Below are positions 1-6,920 of a stretch of DNA of 14,212 nt, piece by piece. Every line of letters starts with the position of its first letter. Within the stretch, counting starts at the first letter, position 1. The DNA is taken from positions 1-14,212 of the forward strand of contig MEWM01000086.1 in assembly GCA_001775355.1 (NCBI GenBank), given 5' to 3'. The notes beneath the pieces were generated by a model. It was not told the origin of the DNA and ran no database searches. It saw nothing but the letters and a program-made list of their open reading frames with translations. The stretch is from a candidate division Zixibacteria bacterium RBG_16_43_9. GTDB taxonomy: Bacteria > Zixibacteria > MSB-5A5 > RBG-16-43-9. The position numbers and the translations under genes are program-made.

Positions 1-135
1 GAAATCGTAAGCGGAGAACCATTACCCGGGGATGATGCCTCAGAAGTAAAGTTTTTCCCTGCGAAAAGCATCCCTCAAAATATCGCCTTCCAGTCCCATC
101 GCCAGGCTCTAAAAGATTACTTCTCCACCCGGTAG
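1..135 (+). CDS. NUDIX hydrolase, C-terminal end (partial)
   Basis: Open from the first base and closed by TAG at 133-135, giving the last 44 residues of a protein whose start lies outside the window. The segment PLPGDDASEVKFFP followed by IAFQSHRQALKDYF is typical of the C-terminal end of small NUDIX hydrolases of the ADP-ribose pyrophosphatase/MutT-like type. There an Asp/Glu-rich loop precedes a WF-P or FFP strand, and a final helix of the form F-x-SHRxAL closes the fold. The NUDIX box itself is not in view, so the substrate (ADP-ribose, NADH, nucleotide triphosphate) cannot be told. The stop codon lies inside the GTAG tetranucleotide of a hairpin repeat that starts at 132, so the end of this gene may have been set by repeat insertion. 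Confidence 0.72.
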   Translation, partial: EIVSGEPLPGDDASEVKFFPAKSIPQNIAFQSHRQALKDYFSTR

Positions 136-157
136 CCCACATTGCCCTCAATGTGGG
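132..157 (+). repeat. GTAG-hairpin (REP-like) unit, group A
   Basis: GTAG at 132-135 is followed directly by a perfect 9 bp stem: CCCACATTG (136-144) pairs with CAATGTGGG (149-157) around a CCCT loop. The TAG of the tetranucleotide is the stop codon of the upstream NUDIX gene. The geometry (GTAG, 9 bp, 4-base loop) matches other units in the window, but the stem sequence is unrelated to theirs. It may also help end transcription, though no T-run follows. Confidence 0.8.
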
Positions 158-168
158 TAAGAGGGGCC

Positions 169-194
169 GTAGCGTCCTCACTCCCGTGAGGACG
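169..194 (+). repeat. GTAG-hairpin (REP-like) unit, group B copy 1
   Basis: GTAG at 169-172, then CGTCCTCAC (173-181) pairs with GTGAGGACG (186-194) around the loop TCCC. A copy with an identical stem and the loop TCCT lies at 11608-11633, over 11 kb away, so this is a dispersed repeat. Confidence 0.85.
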
Positions 195-252
195 ATTATG
201 TTTACTCTTCCTTGATGAGAGGGTTATTACGGAGGGGCGGTCGATAAAAGCC

Positions 253-287
253 TTACGATCCTACAGAGGCTTTGCTCCCCGTAGGGA
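253..287. repeat. Imperfect CTAC...GTAG hairpin repeat, copy 1
   Basis: This 35-base element begins TTACGATCCTAC and ends CCCCGTAGGGA. It aligns without gaps to 416-450 with a handful of substitutions. CTAC at 261-264 and GTAG at 281-284 form the outer arms, with a GAGGC...GCTCC interior. It differs from the GTAG-hairpins because the tetranucleotide is inside the stem. Confidence 0.6.
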
Positions 288-310
288 GTTCAACTCCGCC
301 CCCAGCACGG

Positions 311-363
311 GTAGTTGCTCGATTTATCGAGCTAAAAACATGCCCAATAAATTGGGCAACTAC
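311..363. repeat. Composite inverted pair of GTAGTT-hairpins, group D copy 1
   Basis: Two units face each other. GTAGTT (311-316) is followed by GCTCGA (317-322), loop TTTA, and TCGAGC (327-332). The inverted unit has GCCCAA (342-347), loop TAAA, and TTGGGC (352-357), ending AACTAC (358-363). On its own strand the second unit reads GTAGTT, GCCCAA, TTTA, TTGGGC. The two stems therefore differ at two base pairs, each changed on both arms. The outer ends (GTAGTTG and CAACTAC) can also pair, giving a three-way or cruciform structure. A second copy is at 11759-11811. Confidence 0.85.
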
Positions 364-415
364 AACTTACCATCCGTTTGTGTTTTTATTCCCTCTCCCT
401 CAAGCCGATTAAGCA

Positions 416-450
416 TTACGGTCCTACGGAGGCTTCGCTCCTCGTAGAGG
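416..450. repeat. Imperfect CTAC...GTAG hairpin repeat, copy 2
   Basis: Ungapped relative of 253-287. CTACG at 424-428 pairs with CGTAG at 443-447 around a GAGG-CTTCG-CTCCT interior. The tip has a TTCG tetraloop-like sequence, and the changes between copies mostly keep the fold. Confidence 0.6.
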
Positions 451-469
451 GGAGAGGGGATTCTGACCT

Positions 470-495
470 CGTTGCCTCGAAAGAGGCAACGCTAC
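470..495 (-). repeat. GTAG-hairpin (REP-like) unit, group C copy 1
   Basis: Reverse orientation: CGTTGCCTC (470-478), loop GAAA, GAGGCAACG (483-491), then CTAC (492-495). The flank CTACAGTTTTTT is shared with the copy at 10134-10159. The two stems differ at their inner two pairs (TC/GA here, AA/TT there) with both arms changed. On the plus strand the hairpin is followed by AG and seven T, so it might also act as a terminator just before the histidine kinase gene. Confidence 0.85.
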
Positions 496-595
496 AGTTT
501 TTTTCTCTTCATTCTATCATTATAAAAATGCCCGATCTGCCGATAAAAAGAAATGAATCTTTATCTTTTAAACTCTTCTCCTGTGGAGGATGGGA

Positions 596-2302
596 ATGAA
601 CAACTCTGGGGTTAACAAAAAGGACAAAACTGCCTTGGAGGAAATGGAAAGCCTCTTTCAGAAAGTCCAGACCGCACACCCCCGTTTACAAAATAACACT
701 ACTGGAAAATTTAAAAATGATGATTTAGAAGCCCTCTTAGAGGTCAGTCAGGCGATTAACTCCTCTCTGGTGCTGGATGACATCCTGCAGACCGTGATGA
801 AAAAGGCAGTCTCTCTTTTAAGGGCGGAAAGAGGTTTCCTGATGCTTTTGGATGATAAGGGTGAACTTCAGTTCAAGACCGCGCATAATATAACCAACGA
901 ATCCTTGAACAAAGAGGACTTCAGGATAAGTATGTCGATTGCCAATAAGGTGGCAACAACTGGCGAATCGATCTATACCAGCGATGCTTTAAAAGATGAG
1001 AGGTTCTCCAAACAAAAAAGCATCCTGGAGCTCAAGTTAAAATCGATAATGTGCGTTCCTTTGAAAAGCAAGGAGAAGATCATAGGAATACTGTATCTGG
1101 ACAATTCTTCTAAAAACAACGTATTTTTGCAGAGCGACCTTTATGTTTTTGAGCTTTTTGCCGGGCAGGCTGCCATTGCCATTGAGAATGCCAAATTATA
1201 CGAGAACCTTTTAGCCCTGAAAATATACAACGAAAACGTAGTCAGCCGCACCCCGATTGGGCTGCTGGTGGTGGACAATAACCTCTGGATCACCATAGCC
1301 AACCAGGCTTCCAGGGAGATTTTCAAGAAAGCCGGCTGGAGAGAGGATCTTTCAGATCTTTCCTTCAACCAGATCTCCATTTTAGACTTGGTTCCAGAGG
1401 AAGAGAAGAACAAGTGGAAAAAGATCTGCTATCAGGTGCTATATACTGGCCAGCCTTATGAGGAGGCAAAATCTTTTCATAAGTTTAAAGATGAAGAATT
1501 AGTCTTATCTGTAAAGGTAAGCCCTTTGGAAAACGTGGAGAACAGAATAATGGGCTTGATCCTGGTAGTGGAGGACATCACCGATAAGGTGCTTCTGGAA
1601 AAAAGGCTTATCCAGTCTGAGAAACTGGTGGCTGCCGGGGAGATGTCAGCTTCCATAGGGCATGAGTTAAATAACTACCTTACCATAATCCTGAACAACG
1701 CTGAGCTCTTACCTTTACACTTGAAAAAAGGTGAGCTTGAAAAAGTCTCCTCCAATGCCAAGGCTATCTTGGAAAGTGTCAACACTATGAAGCGCTTCAC
1801 CGATGGGCTGATGGATTTTTCCAAGCTGGAGACTAAGGTGGAAAAATATGACCTGAAAAACCTGATCGAGGACCTGCTCTTCTCTTTAAGACCGCAAACC
1901 AAGTTCTCCCAGATAAAGTTCAACACCAATTTTGACCCGGAGTTACCTATGCTGGAGTTAGATGCAGGTCAAATCCAGCAGGTTTTTTTAAACCTGTTTA
2001 ACAATGCGGCTGAATCTATAAAGGAAAGGTCAGACGGAAAAGGGGAGATCTGGATCTCCAGTGAATACAAGCCTGAAGAGAAAAAAATCTGGGTGAAGAT
2101 AGAGGACAACGGCACGGGGATCTCTCCGGAGAACTTAAGTAAGATCTTTGAGCCGCATTTCACCACCAAGAAAGAGGGTCACGGACTGGGGCTGGTGACC
2201 TGTCAGAAGATCATAAGAAACCATAAAGGGGAAATAAAGGTGAAAAGCGAGTTAGGAAAAGGTACCTCCTTCCTGCTCAGTTTCCCTTTAAGCTCCTCTT
2301 AA
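596..2302 (+). CDS. Soluble GAF-PAS sensor histidine kinase
   Basis: Two-component sensor kinase of 568 residues; it autophosphorylates on His and passes phosphate to a receiver. The ATG at 596 is chosen over the in-frame ATG at 590 because GGAGG at 585-589 abuts 590 but is 6 bases from 596. Domain order (numbered from 596): N-terminal Gln/Lys-rich tail; GAF about 46-203; linker helix; PAS about 214-330 ending in VVEDITD; HisKA with phosphoacceptor H356 in SIGHELNN; HATPase with N-box near N466, G1 box DNGTG (504-508), F-box FEPHFTTK and G2 box GHGLGL (528-533). All catalytic motifs are present. There is no signal peptide or membrane segment, so a cytoplasmic signal (small ligand or redox) bound by GAF or PAS is likely. 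A Ser/Thr kinase gene starts 78 bases downstream on the same strand. The partner regulator is unknown; the double-receiver protein at 11907-12674 is a candidate only. Confidence 0.93.
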   Translation: MNNSGVNKKDKTALEEMESLFQKVQTAHPRLQNNTTGKFKNDDLEALLEVSQAINSSLVLDDILQTVMKKAVSLLRAERGFLMLLDDKGELQFKTAHNITNESLNKEDFRISMSIANKVATTGESIYTSDALKDERFSKQKSILELKLKSIMCVPLKSKEKIIGILYLDNSSKNNVFLQSDLYVFELFAGQAAIAIENAKLYENLLALKIYNENVVSRTPIGLLVVDNNLWITIANQASREIFKKAGWREDLSDLSFNQISILDLVPEEEKNKWKKICYQVLYTGQPYEEAKSFHKFKDEELVLSVKVSPLENVENRIMGLILVVEDITDKVLLEKRLIQSEKLVAAGEMSASIGHELNNYLTIILNNAELLPLHLKKGELEKVSSNAKAILESVNTMKRFTDGLMDFSKLETKVEKYDLKNLIEDLLFSLRPQTKFSQIKFNTNFDPELPMLELDAGQIQQVFLNLFNNAAESIKERSDGKGEIWISSEYKPEEKKIWVKIEDNGTGISPENLSKIFEPHFTTKKEGHGLGLVTCQKIIRNHKGEIKVKSELGKGTSFLLSFPLSSS

Positions 2303-2380
2303 ATTGTTACTGACGTTGAGACTTTTTTTTAGAAATTTGAAATTCTCCCTCTCCTCTCTTTAAAAAAATATTCTGAAGTT

Positions 2381-5300
2381 ATGTCAACCGAAAAAGAGTT
2401 CATTACTCCACGCTATCAAGTCATAAAAGAAATTGGCCAGGGCGGCTTGGGAAAAGTCTTAGAGGTTATAGACCTGTGGCAGGGAAAAACTGTTGCCCTG
2501 AAGCTCCATTTACCCAAAGAAGACCAGAAAGAAGACAGCCTGGAGAATTTCAAGCAGGAATTCAGGCTGACCTCAGAGCTATCTCACCCCGGCATAGTGG
2601 AGGTCTATGATTTTGGGTATACTCTTGACAAAAGCGCCTTCTACACTATGGAGATGGTGCAGGGAGAAGAGCTCACTCCAGAAGTTGCCCGGCCAGATTT
2701 AAACAGGTTTTACCAGGTCGTTTGGCAGATCTGCGACATACTGGAGTACCTTCACTCTCAGGATCTTGTGCATGCTGACCTTAAACCCTCCAATTTCAAG
2801 TTAACCGGTAACATCTTCTCCGTAAAACTCCTAGACTTCGGATTAGCACGCAAAACCTTCTCTCAAGCTTCTTCCAGCACTGCAGGGACACTTGAATACA
2901 TGGCTCCAGAGGTTTTTCTCGGTCGAGAAATTGACTCACGAACAGACCTTTATTCCCTTGGGATAATCTTATTTGAGCTTCTGACCTCAAATGTCCCTTT
3001 TTCCTCTGAGGATCCTTTGATTCTGAGGTCTGACCATCTGGAGAAAACTGCCCCTCCTCCGTCTGCCTTTAGACCTGAATTGCCGCAGAGTCTGGACTCA
3101 CTGGTTCTGAAGCTGCTTGAAAAAAAACCTGAGGATCGCTTTCAGGATATATCAGAGCTAAAAGAGGCTCTTGCGGATATTACTCCTTTTCCAGCCTGGG
3201 GATCTGAGAAGACTTCCTATTTAAACAGAATCTACGGTGGTAAGATCCTCGACCGGGAGAAAGAATATGAGGCACTGAAAAAAGAGCTGGATGAATCACT
3301 TACCCGCGGAGGAAGGTTATTTCTGATCGAGGGAGAGATGGGAATAGGTAAATCCACTCTTCTTAAATACCTAAAAAGGGAAGCCCAGCTTGAAGGGATT
3401 CTTTTTGTTCAGATAGATTGCCTCAAGGATGAGACCCACCCTCTCCAGCCCGTAAGAGAGCTTTTCAGCCGAATCTGGCCCTTTTTTGAAAAGCTTCATC
3501 CCTCATTTGGCGAAAGATACGAAGAGATTTTTAAATCTTTCTTAAACCAAGGTTATGAAAAAGAAGGTCAGGCCAGTTCAGAACTGGAAAAACTCTCTTC
3601 TTTCATACTTGAGGCTTCTAATCTTTATCCTTTTGTTTTAGCTTTTGAAGATCTTCACCATATGGGAGAAGGAAGTCTGGTTCTGTTGGAGGAACTGACT
3701 AAAATCCTGGATAAGTCTAAGCTCTTCTTATGCGGAACCCTACAAGAAGCCAATTTAGACCCAAAGGGTAAGCTTAAATCTTTGATCAACTGCCTGACTG
3801 GTTCAAACCAGTTCCACCTTTTGAGATTACCCTCTCTTACGATGCAGGACCTGGGTAAGCTCCTGTCTCAGAAGTTAGGACAGAAAACTGTCCCTGATAC
3901 TTTGCTTGATTTCATTTACCAGAATTCCTCCGGGGTTCCACTTTTTGCTTTGGAAATTTTGAAGTATCTGTTTGAAAAGAAAGCCCTGTATGTTGAAAAA
4001 AGCTTCTTTAGATTTGAAGAACAGCTTCTAAAAGGGATCAATATCCCTGACACTATCGAAAAGACGATCCTGGGGAATCTCAGAAAATACCCTGAGGAAG
4101 TCTTGAATTTTCTCAATCTGGCTTCACTTATCGGTATGGAGTTTGACCTGAACTCTATAAAATTCCTGACAGGATATGAAGAGGACAAAACATTCGAATC
4201 TCTCTTCGTACTTTTGAAGGACCGAATTTTGATTCAGGCTCAGAAAAGACTTAACTCCCTGGCATATGCTTTCGCCACCCCCGTGCTCCAGTCTTTAATC
4301 TACAAGAACTTCGTAGGAGACAAGGAAGCTCTCCATCGTAAACTGGCATATTTTCTGGAGGGACGAAAATCCAGGGGAGAGGAAATCGAGACCGAAGAGA
4401 TCGCTTCTCATTTCATCTTCAGCGATGATTACTTTAAAGCTTATGATTACTCCCTTATCTGTGCCATTAAAAATCAGAAGGATCTGGACTTCCCTCAGGC
4501 TTTAAAATATCTGGAAAAAGCCTTAGCGGCCGCTGAAAAACTTTCTGATGAGAAAGAGGAATCAAAAAGGATTAGTCAGGCCCTTATGCAAAGGGGCGAC
4601 TTGTTAAAAAGCATCGGCGAATTAAACCAGGCTCAAAAAGACTACGAGGAGATTCTGAAGATAACTGATTTCTTAGAAGACCAGAGGCTAGTGGCTGAGA
4701 CTTATAAGGATTTGGGAGATCTTTTCAGGTTAAAACATGATTACCAGAACGGGTTGGACAGTTTGTTAAAAGCTAAGGCCATCTTTCAGCAATTGGAAGA
4801 CACCAAAGAGGTCGCTCGCACACTGAACAATTTAGGAAATATTTACTGGATAGATTCTCAATATGAAAAAGCCTTAGAAGCATTTAGAGAAGCTCTGGAA
4901 ATTCATAGGTCTTTGGATAACAAGCACGATATAGCTTCCACCCTGAATAATATGGGCTCAATTTATGTTTCTCAACATCAATATAATAAAGCGCTGGAAT
5001 ATCACGAGCAATCTTTACAGATAAAGAAAGAGCTGGGAAACAAAGAGGAGATAGCCAGAAGTTTAAACAATATCGGTTTTGTCTATTATCTTATGGGAAG
5101 CCTGCAAAATGCCGTAAAATCTTACCTGGGATCTCTTGAACTTAATCAGGAGATAGAAAACCAGAAGGAAATATCTATAAACCTGGTAAATCTAAGCGAG
5201 AGTTACTTTAAATTGGGGGATTATCGGAAAGCTATAGATTATGCCAGAAAAGGGTTAGAGATAGCCCGGGAAATAGGCTTCCAGCAGCCAGTGGGCTATT

Positions 5301-6109
5301 TATTAAAGAGTCTGGCTAATATAGACCTGGAAACTGGTTCCTATCAGGGTGCATTAACTCAATTGAAAGAAGCTCTAGATATTTCCGACGAAATAAAGGA
5401 TAAAGAATTGAAAGTTTCAGTTCTGCTCTCTCTGGGAAGGTTGTTCTTTCTGTTGAACCGTTCAGAAGATGCGAATCGGTTTTTGGAAGAAGCTCAGGAG
5501 ATATCGCAGCAAACAAATGATAAAAGGACCCAAATAGCAGTTGGTCGCTTAAAGGGAATACTCTTAAGAAAAAACAAAAAGACCGCTGAAGCCTTGAAGC
5601 TGCTGGAAAATTCGATCGCCCTGGCTGAGGAGCTGAACTCGTTGGAGGATAAGCTCAGCTTGAGCCTGGATTTTGCCTGGGCTTATTTAGACTCAGAACA
5701 AAACCAGATGCGTGAAACCTCTCTGGAAAACGCCAAAAAGATCATCGCTCAAAATAGCATGCCTCTAATTGAATCCGAATATCATTATATGCTTTTCAGG
5801 AAGGAATTCAAGCAGGGAAATTTGAATCAGGCCCTAAAATACTCAGAAACAGCTTTGGAGAAAGCCTCAGGGCTAAATCGACTGGAAATTATCTGGAGGA
5901 TTCATTATCTCAGGGGAAAGCTCTACTTTTTGAATAACGACTTAGAGAGCGCTTATAAAGAATATGAAAAAGCTGGCAAACAGATTAAAAATCTAAGTCA
6001 GAATATAGATGACCCGGAGTTAAAACAAAGCTACCTTAACGAAAAAGAAAAGCTTGATCTTCTCACCGACATAAAAAAACTTGCGCAGGAGATGATGAGT
6101 TCAACTTAG
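2381..6109 (+). CDS. Ser/Thr protein kinase-ATPase-TPR signalling protein (PknK/COG3899 type)
   Basis: Very large (1242 residues) multidomain kinase. Kinase domain about 12-268: Gly loop GQGGLGKV (19-26), K41, HADLKPSN (131-138, catalytic D133), DFG (152-154), APE (175-177), D189 and R253. The HRD motif reads HAD, so this is a non-RD kinase. Next comes a STAND/AAA-like ATPase about 285-640: Walker A GEMGIGKST (318-326), Walker B-like LAFEDLHH (420-427). The C-terminal half (about 685-1205) is TPR repeats with an almost exact 40-residue period between 812 and 1012 (ARTLNNLGNIYW, ASTLNNMGSIYV, ARSLNNIGFVYY). No membrane segment is evident, so it is probably cytosolic, with the TPRs as a protein-binding platform. 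The ATG at 2381 lacks a clear ribosome binding site, but the kinase fold starts 12 residues in, leaving no room for a later start. It lies 78 bases after the histidine kinase gene and may share its transcript. Confidence 0.94.
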   Translation: MSTEKEFITPRYQVIKEIGQGGLGKVLEVIDLWQGKTVALKLHLPKEDQKEDSLENFKQEFRLTSELSHPGIVEVYDFGYTLDKSAFYTMEMVQGEELTPEVARPDLNRFYQVVWQICDILEYLHSQDLVHADLKPSNFKLTGNIFSVKLLDFGLARKTFSQASSSTAGTLEYMAPEVFLGREIDSRTDLYSLGIILFELLTSNVPFSSEDPLILRSDHLEKTAPPPSAFRPELPQSLDSLVLKLLEKKPEDRFQDISELKEALADITPFPAWGSEKTSYLNRIYGGKILDREKEYEALKKELDESLTRGGRLFLIEGEMGIGKSTLLKYLKREAQLEGILFVQIDCLKDETHPLQPVRELFSRIWPFFEKLHPSFGERYEEIFKSFLNQGYEKEGQASSELEKLSSFILEASNLYPFVLAFEDLHHMGEGSLVLLEELTKILDKSKLFLCGTLQEANLDPKGKLKSLINCLTGSNQFHLLRLPSLTMQDLGKLLSQKLGQKTVPDTLLDFIYQNSSGVPLFALEILKYLFEKKALYVEKSFFRFEEQLLKGINIPDTIEKTILGNLRKYPEEVLNFLNLASLIGMEFDLNSIKFLTGYEEDKTFESLFVLLKDRILIQAQKRLNSLAYAFATPVLQSLIYKNFVGDKEALHRKLAYFLEGRKSRGEEIETEEIASHFIFSDDYFKAYDYSLICAIKNQKDLDFPQALKYLEKALAAAEKLSDEKEESKRISQALMQRGDLLKSIGELNQAQKDYEEILKITDFLEDQRLVAETYKDLGDLFRLKHDYQNGLDSLLKAKAIFQQLEDTKEVARTLNNLGNIYWIDSQYEKALEAFREALEIHRSLDNKHDIASTLNNMGSIYVSQHQYNKALEYHEQSLQIKKELGNKEEIARSLNNIGFVYYLMGSLQNAVKSYLGSLELNQEIENQKEISINLVNLSESYFKLGDYRKAIDYARKGLEIAREIGFQQPVGYLLKSLANIDLETGSYQGALTQLKEALDISDEIKDKELKVSVLLSLGRLFFLLNRSEDANRFLEEAQEISQQTNDKRTQIAVGRLKGILLRKNKKTAEALKLLENSIALAEELNSLEDKLSLSLDFAWAYLDSEQNQMRETSLENAKKIIAQNSMPLIESEYHYMLFRKEFKQGNLNQALKYSETALEKASGLNRLEIIWRIHYLRGKLYFLNNDLESAYKEYEKAGKQIKNLSQNIDDPELKQSYLNEKEKLDLLTDIKKLAQEMMSST

Positions 6110-6120
6110 AAAGAAAAGGA

Positions 6121-6154
6121 AAAGACCACCCAGGAGCAGGGTGGTCTTTCTATT
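6121..6154. terminator. Intrinsic terminator, probably bidirectional
   Basis: A perfect 11 bp stem: AAAGACCACCC (6121-6131) pairs with GGGTGGTCTTT (6139-6149) across the loop AGGAGCA. On the plus strand it follows the kinase stop codon by 11 bases and runs into CTTTCTATT. On the minus strand it is followed by a T-rich run (TCCTTTTCTTTC), so it could also end a transcript coming from the small minus-strand gene at 6196-6276. Confidence 0.88.
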
Positions 6155-6195
6155 AGGAGGTGCTAATTGTCGTTACAAAAAGCAACCAGGACAAA

Positions 6196-6276
6196 TTACT
6201 GTCCGCCGTTAGATGATAAAGGAGCAATCTTCTCCTCTAACTCCTCCACCTCCAGGATTAATTCTTTCAGCTCCAT
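6196..6276 (-). CDS. Possible 26-residue Glu/Leu-rich peptide
   Basis: Small open frame with ATG at 6274-6276 and TAA at 6196-6198. The ribosome binding site is unusually strong: AAGGAGGAGGTGA (6281-6293), with its GGAGG core 7 bases from the ATG. The peptide begins MELKELILEVEELEEK, an acidic amphipathic helix-like stretch, then IAPL, and ends SSNGGQ. I do not recognise a family. The leader-like helix followed by a short polar tail rich in Ser/Asn/Gly could suit a modified-peptide precursor or a small binding protein, but no modification enzyme is nearby. An inverted repeat (6296-6310) sits just upstream and a terminator usable in this direction lies 47 bases downstream, both supporting a real transcription unit. 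It faces the Ser/Thr kinase gene convergently. Confidence 0.5.
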   Translation of the reverse strand: MELKELILEVEELEEKIAPLSSNGGQ

Positions 6277-6280
6277 AGAA

Positions 6281-6310
6281 TCACCTCCTCCTTATGTTCA
6301 AAATATGAAC
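6281..6310 (-). promoter_or_regulatory. Strong Shine-Dalgarno and adjacent inverted repeat
   Basis: AAGGAGGAGGTGA on the minus strand (6281-6293) is nearly fully complementary to the 16S 3' end. Two bases further upstream, GTTCA (6296-6300) and TGAAC (6306-6310) form an inverted repeat around AAATA, which looks like a small operator. No matching regulator is identified. Confidence 0.45.
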
Positions 6311-6871
6311 ATTCGTAGATAAAAAAATTCCCGCGCCTTTAAAAAATCAACTAATTTGCCAAGTTTGTCTTACTGCGAATATCCCTTTTCAAAAAGCAAG
6401 TGCTTGTGAGGAGTAATTCTAATACTAAATTACCCAGCTAATTACATCCCTCTCCTCAACTATTAATCTAACCCTGCATAGTCTCTTGTCAAGCAAAATC
6501 TTGAGTCTCTCCAAAGTTTTTTTGAAAAATACGCACCTTACCTCAACATATTGTAAAATATTTTATTTCAGATACAAGATATAGAAAAAGAGATACTATG
6601 TTTTTTCTTCCCAATATATAATCAAATAGGTTACCAAGTTAATTATTTTGCTCTTTTGCATCCTTTTTTGTTATCCTTTGAATATTCTTAACTTATTGAC
6701 AATGAGTTCCATTTTGGAAAGAGCCTTGAGGTCAAATAGGTCAATTCTCTACAGATAATCGCCTGGCTCAAGATAAAATTTCTCTTTACCCTATAGTTTT
6801 GTCAGAAGCCAGCTCGCCCAGAACAAAAAATTGAATCAAAAAAATTTTTCGAGAAAATCCTTTTTAATACC
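6311..6871. other. AT-rich intergenic region, no gene recognised
   Basis: About 560 bases of AT-rich sequence with no coding potential that I could support and none of the GTAG-hairpins that mark the other long gaps. TTGTCAAGCAAAATCTTGA at 6486-6504 closely matches the rex promoter -35 region at 9926-9946, which has two more A. Read on the minus strand it offers TTGACA, but only a weak -10 (ATTAAT after 19 bases). A direct repeat of AGGTCAA occurs near 6729-6744. Confidence 0.6.
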
Positions 6872-6900
6872 TTGCCAATCTGAAGATCAAAATATATAAT
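6872..6900 (+). promoter_or_regulatory. Sigma70-type promoter for the ABC-MFS pair
   Basis: TTGCCA (6872-6877), a 17-base spacer, then a perfect TATAAT (6895-6900). Transcription would start near 6907, about 14 bases before the ATG at 6921. There is no Shine-Dalgarno in that short leader. Confidence 0.75.
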
Positions 6901-6920
6901 TAATCAAATTCTTTTTAACT

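Larger units (their letters stand above)
136..595. other. Repeat-rich intergenic region, no gene seen
   Basis: This 460-base gap holds most of group A (from 136), a group B unit (169-194), two copies of an imperfect CTAC...GTAG hairpin (253-287 and 416-450), a composite inverted pair (311-363) and a group C unit (470-495) followed by seven T. An open frame at 378-599 is made largely of repeat sequence and is not considered a gene. No convincing promoter for the downstream histidine kinase was found; TATAAA at 521-526 lacks a -35 at the right distance. Confidence 0.7.

Noticed and set aside
378..599. Open frame of 73 codons upstream of the histidine kinase
   Set aside because: It runs through two hairpin repeats, has no ribosome binding site, and its product resembles nothing; it overlaps the start of the kinase gene.
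2303..2380. Terminator or promoter between the two kinase genes
   Set aside because: A T8 run is present but no stem precedes it; TTGAAA at 2337-2342 has only a poor -10 (TAAAAA) at 18 bases.
6167..6322. Plus-strand 51-residue frame from TTG after AGGAGGTG
   Set aside because: It overlaps the better-supported minus-strand peptide gene, starts with TTG only 3-4 bases from the ribosome binding site, lies after a terminator, and its Ser/Pro-rich product looks like a shadow.
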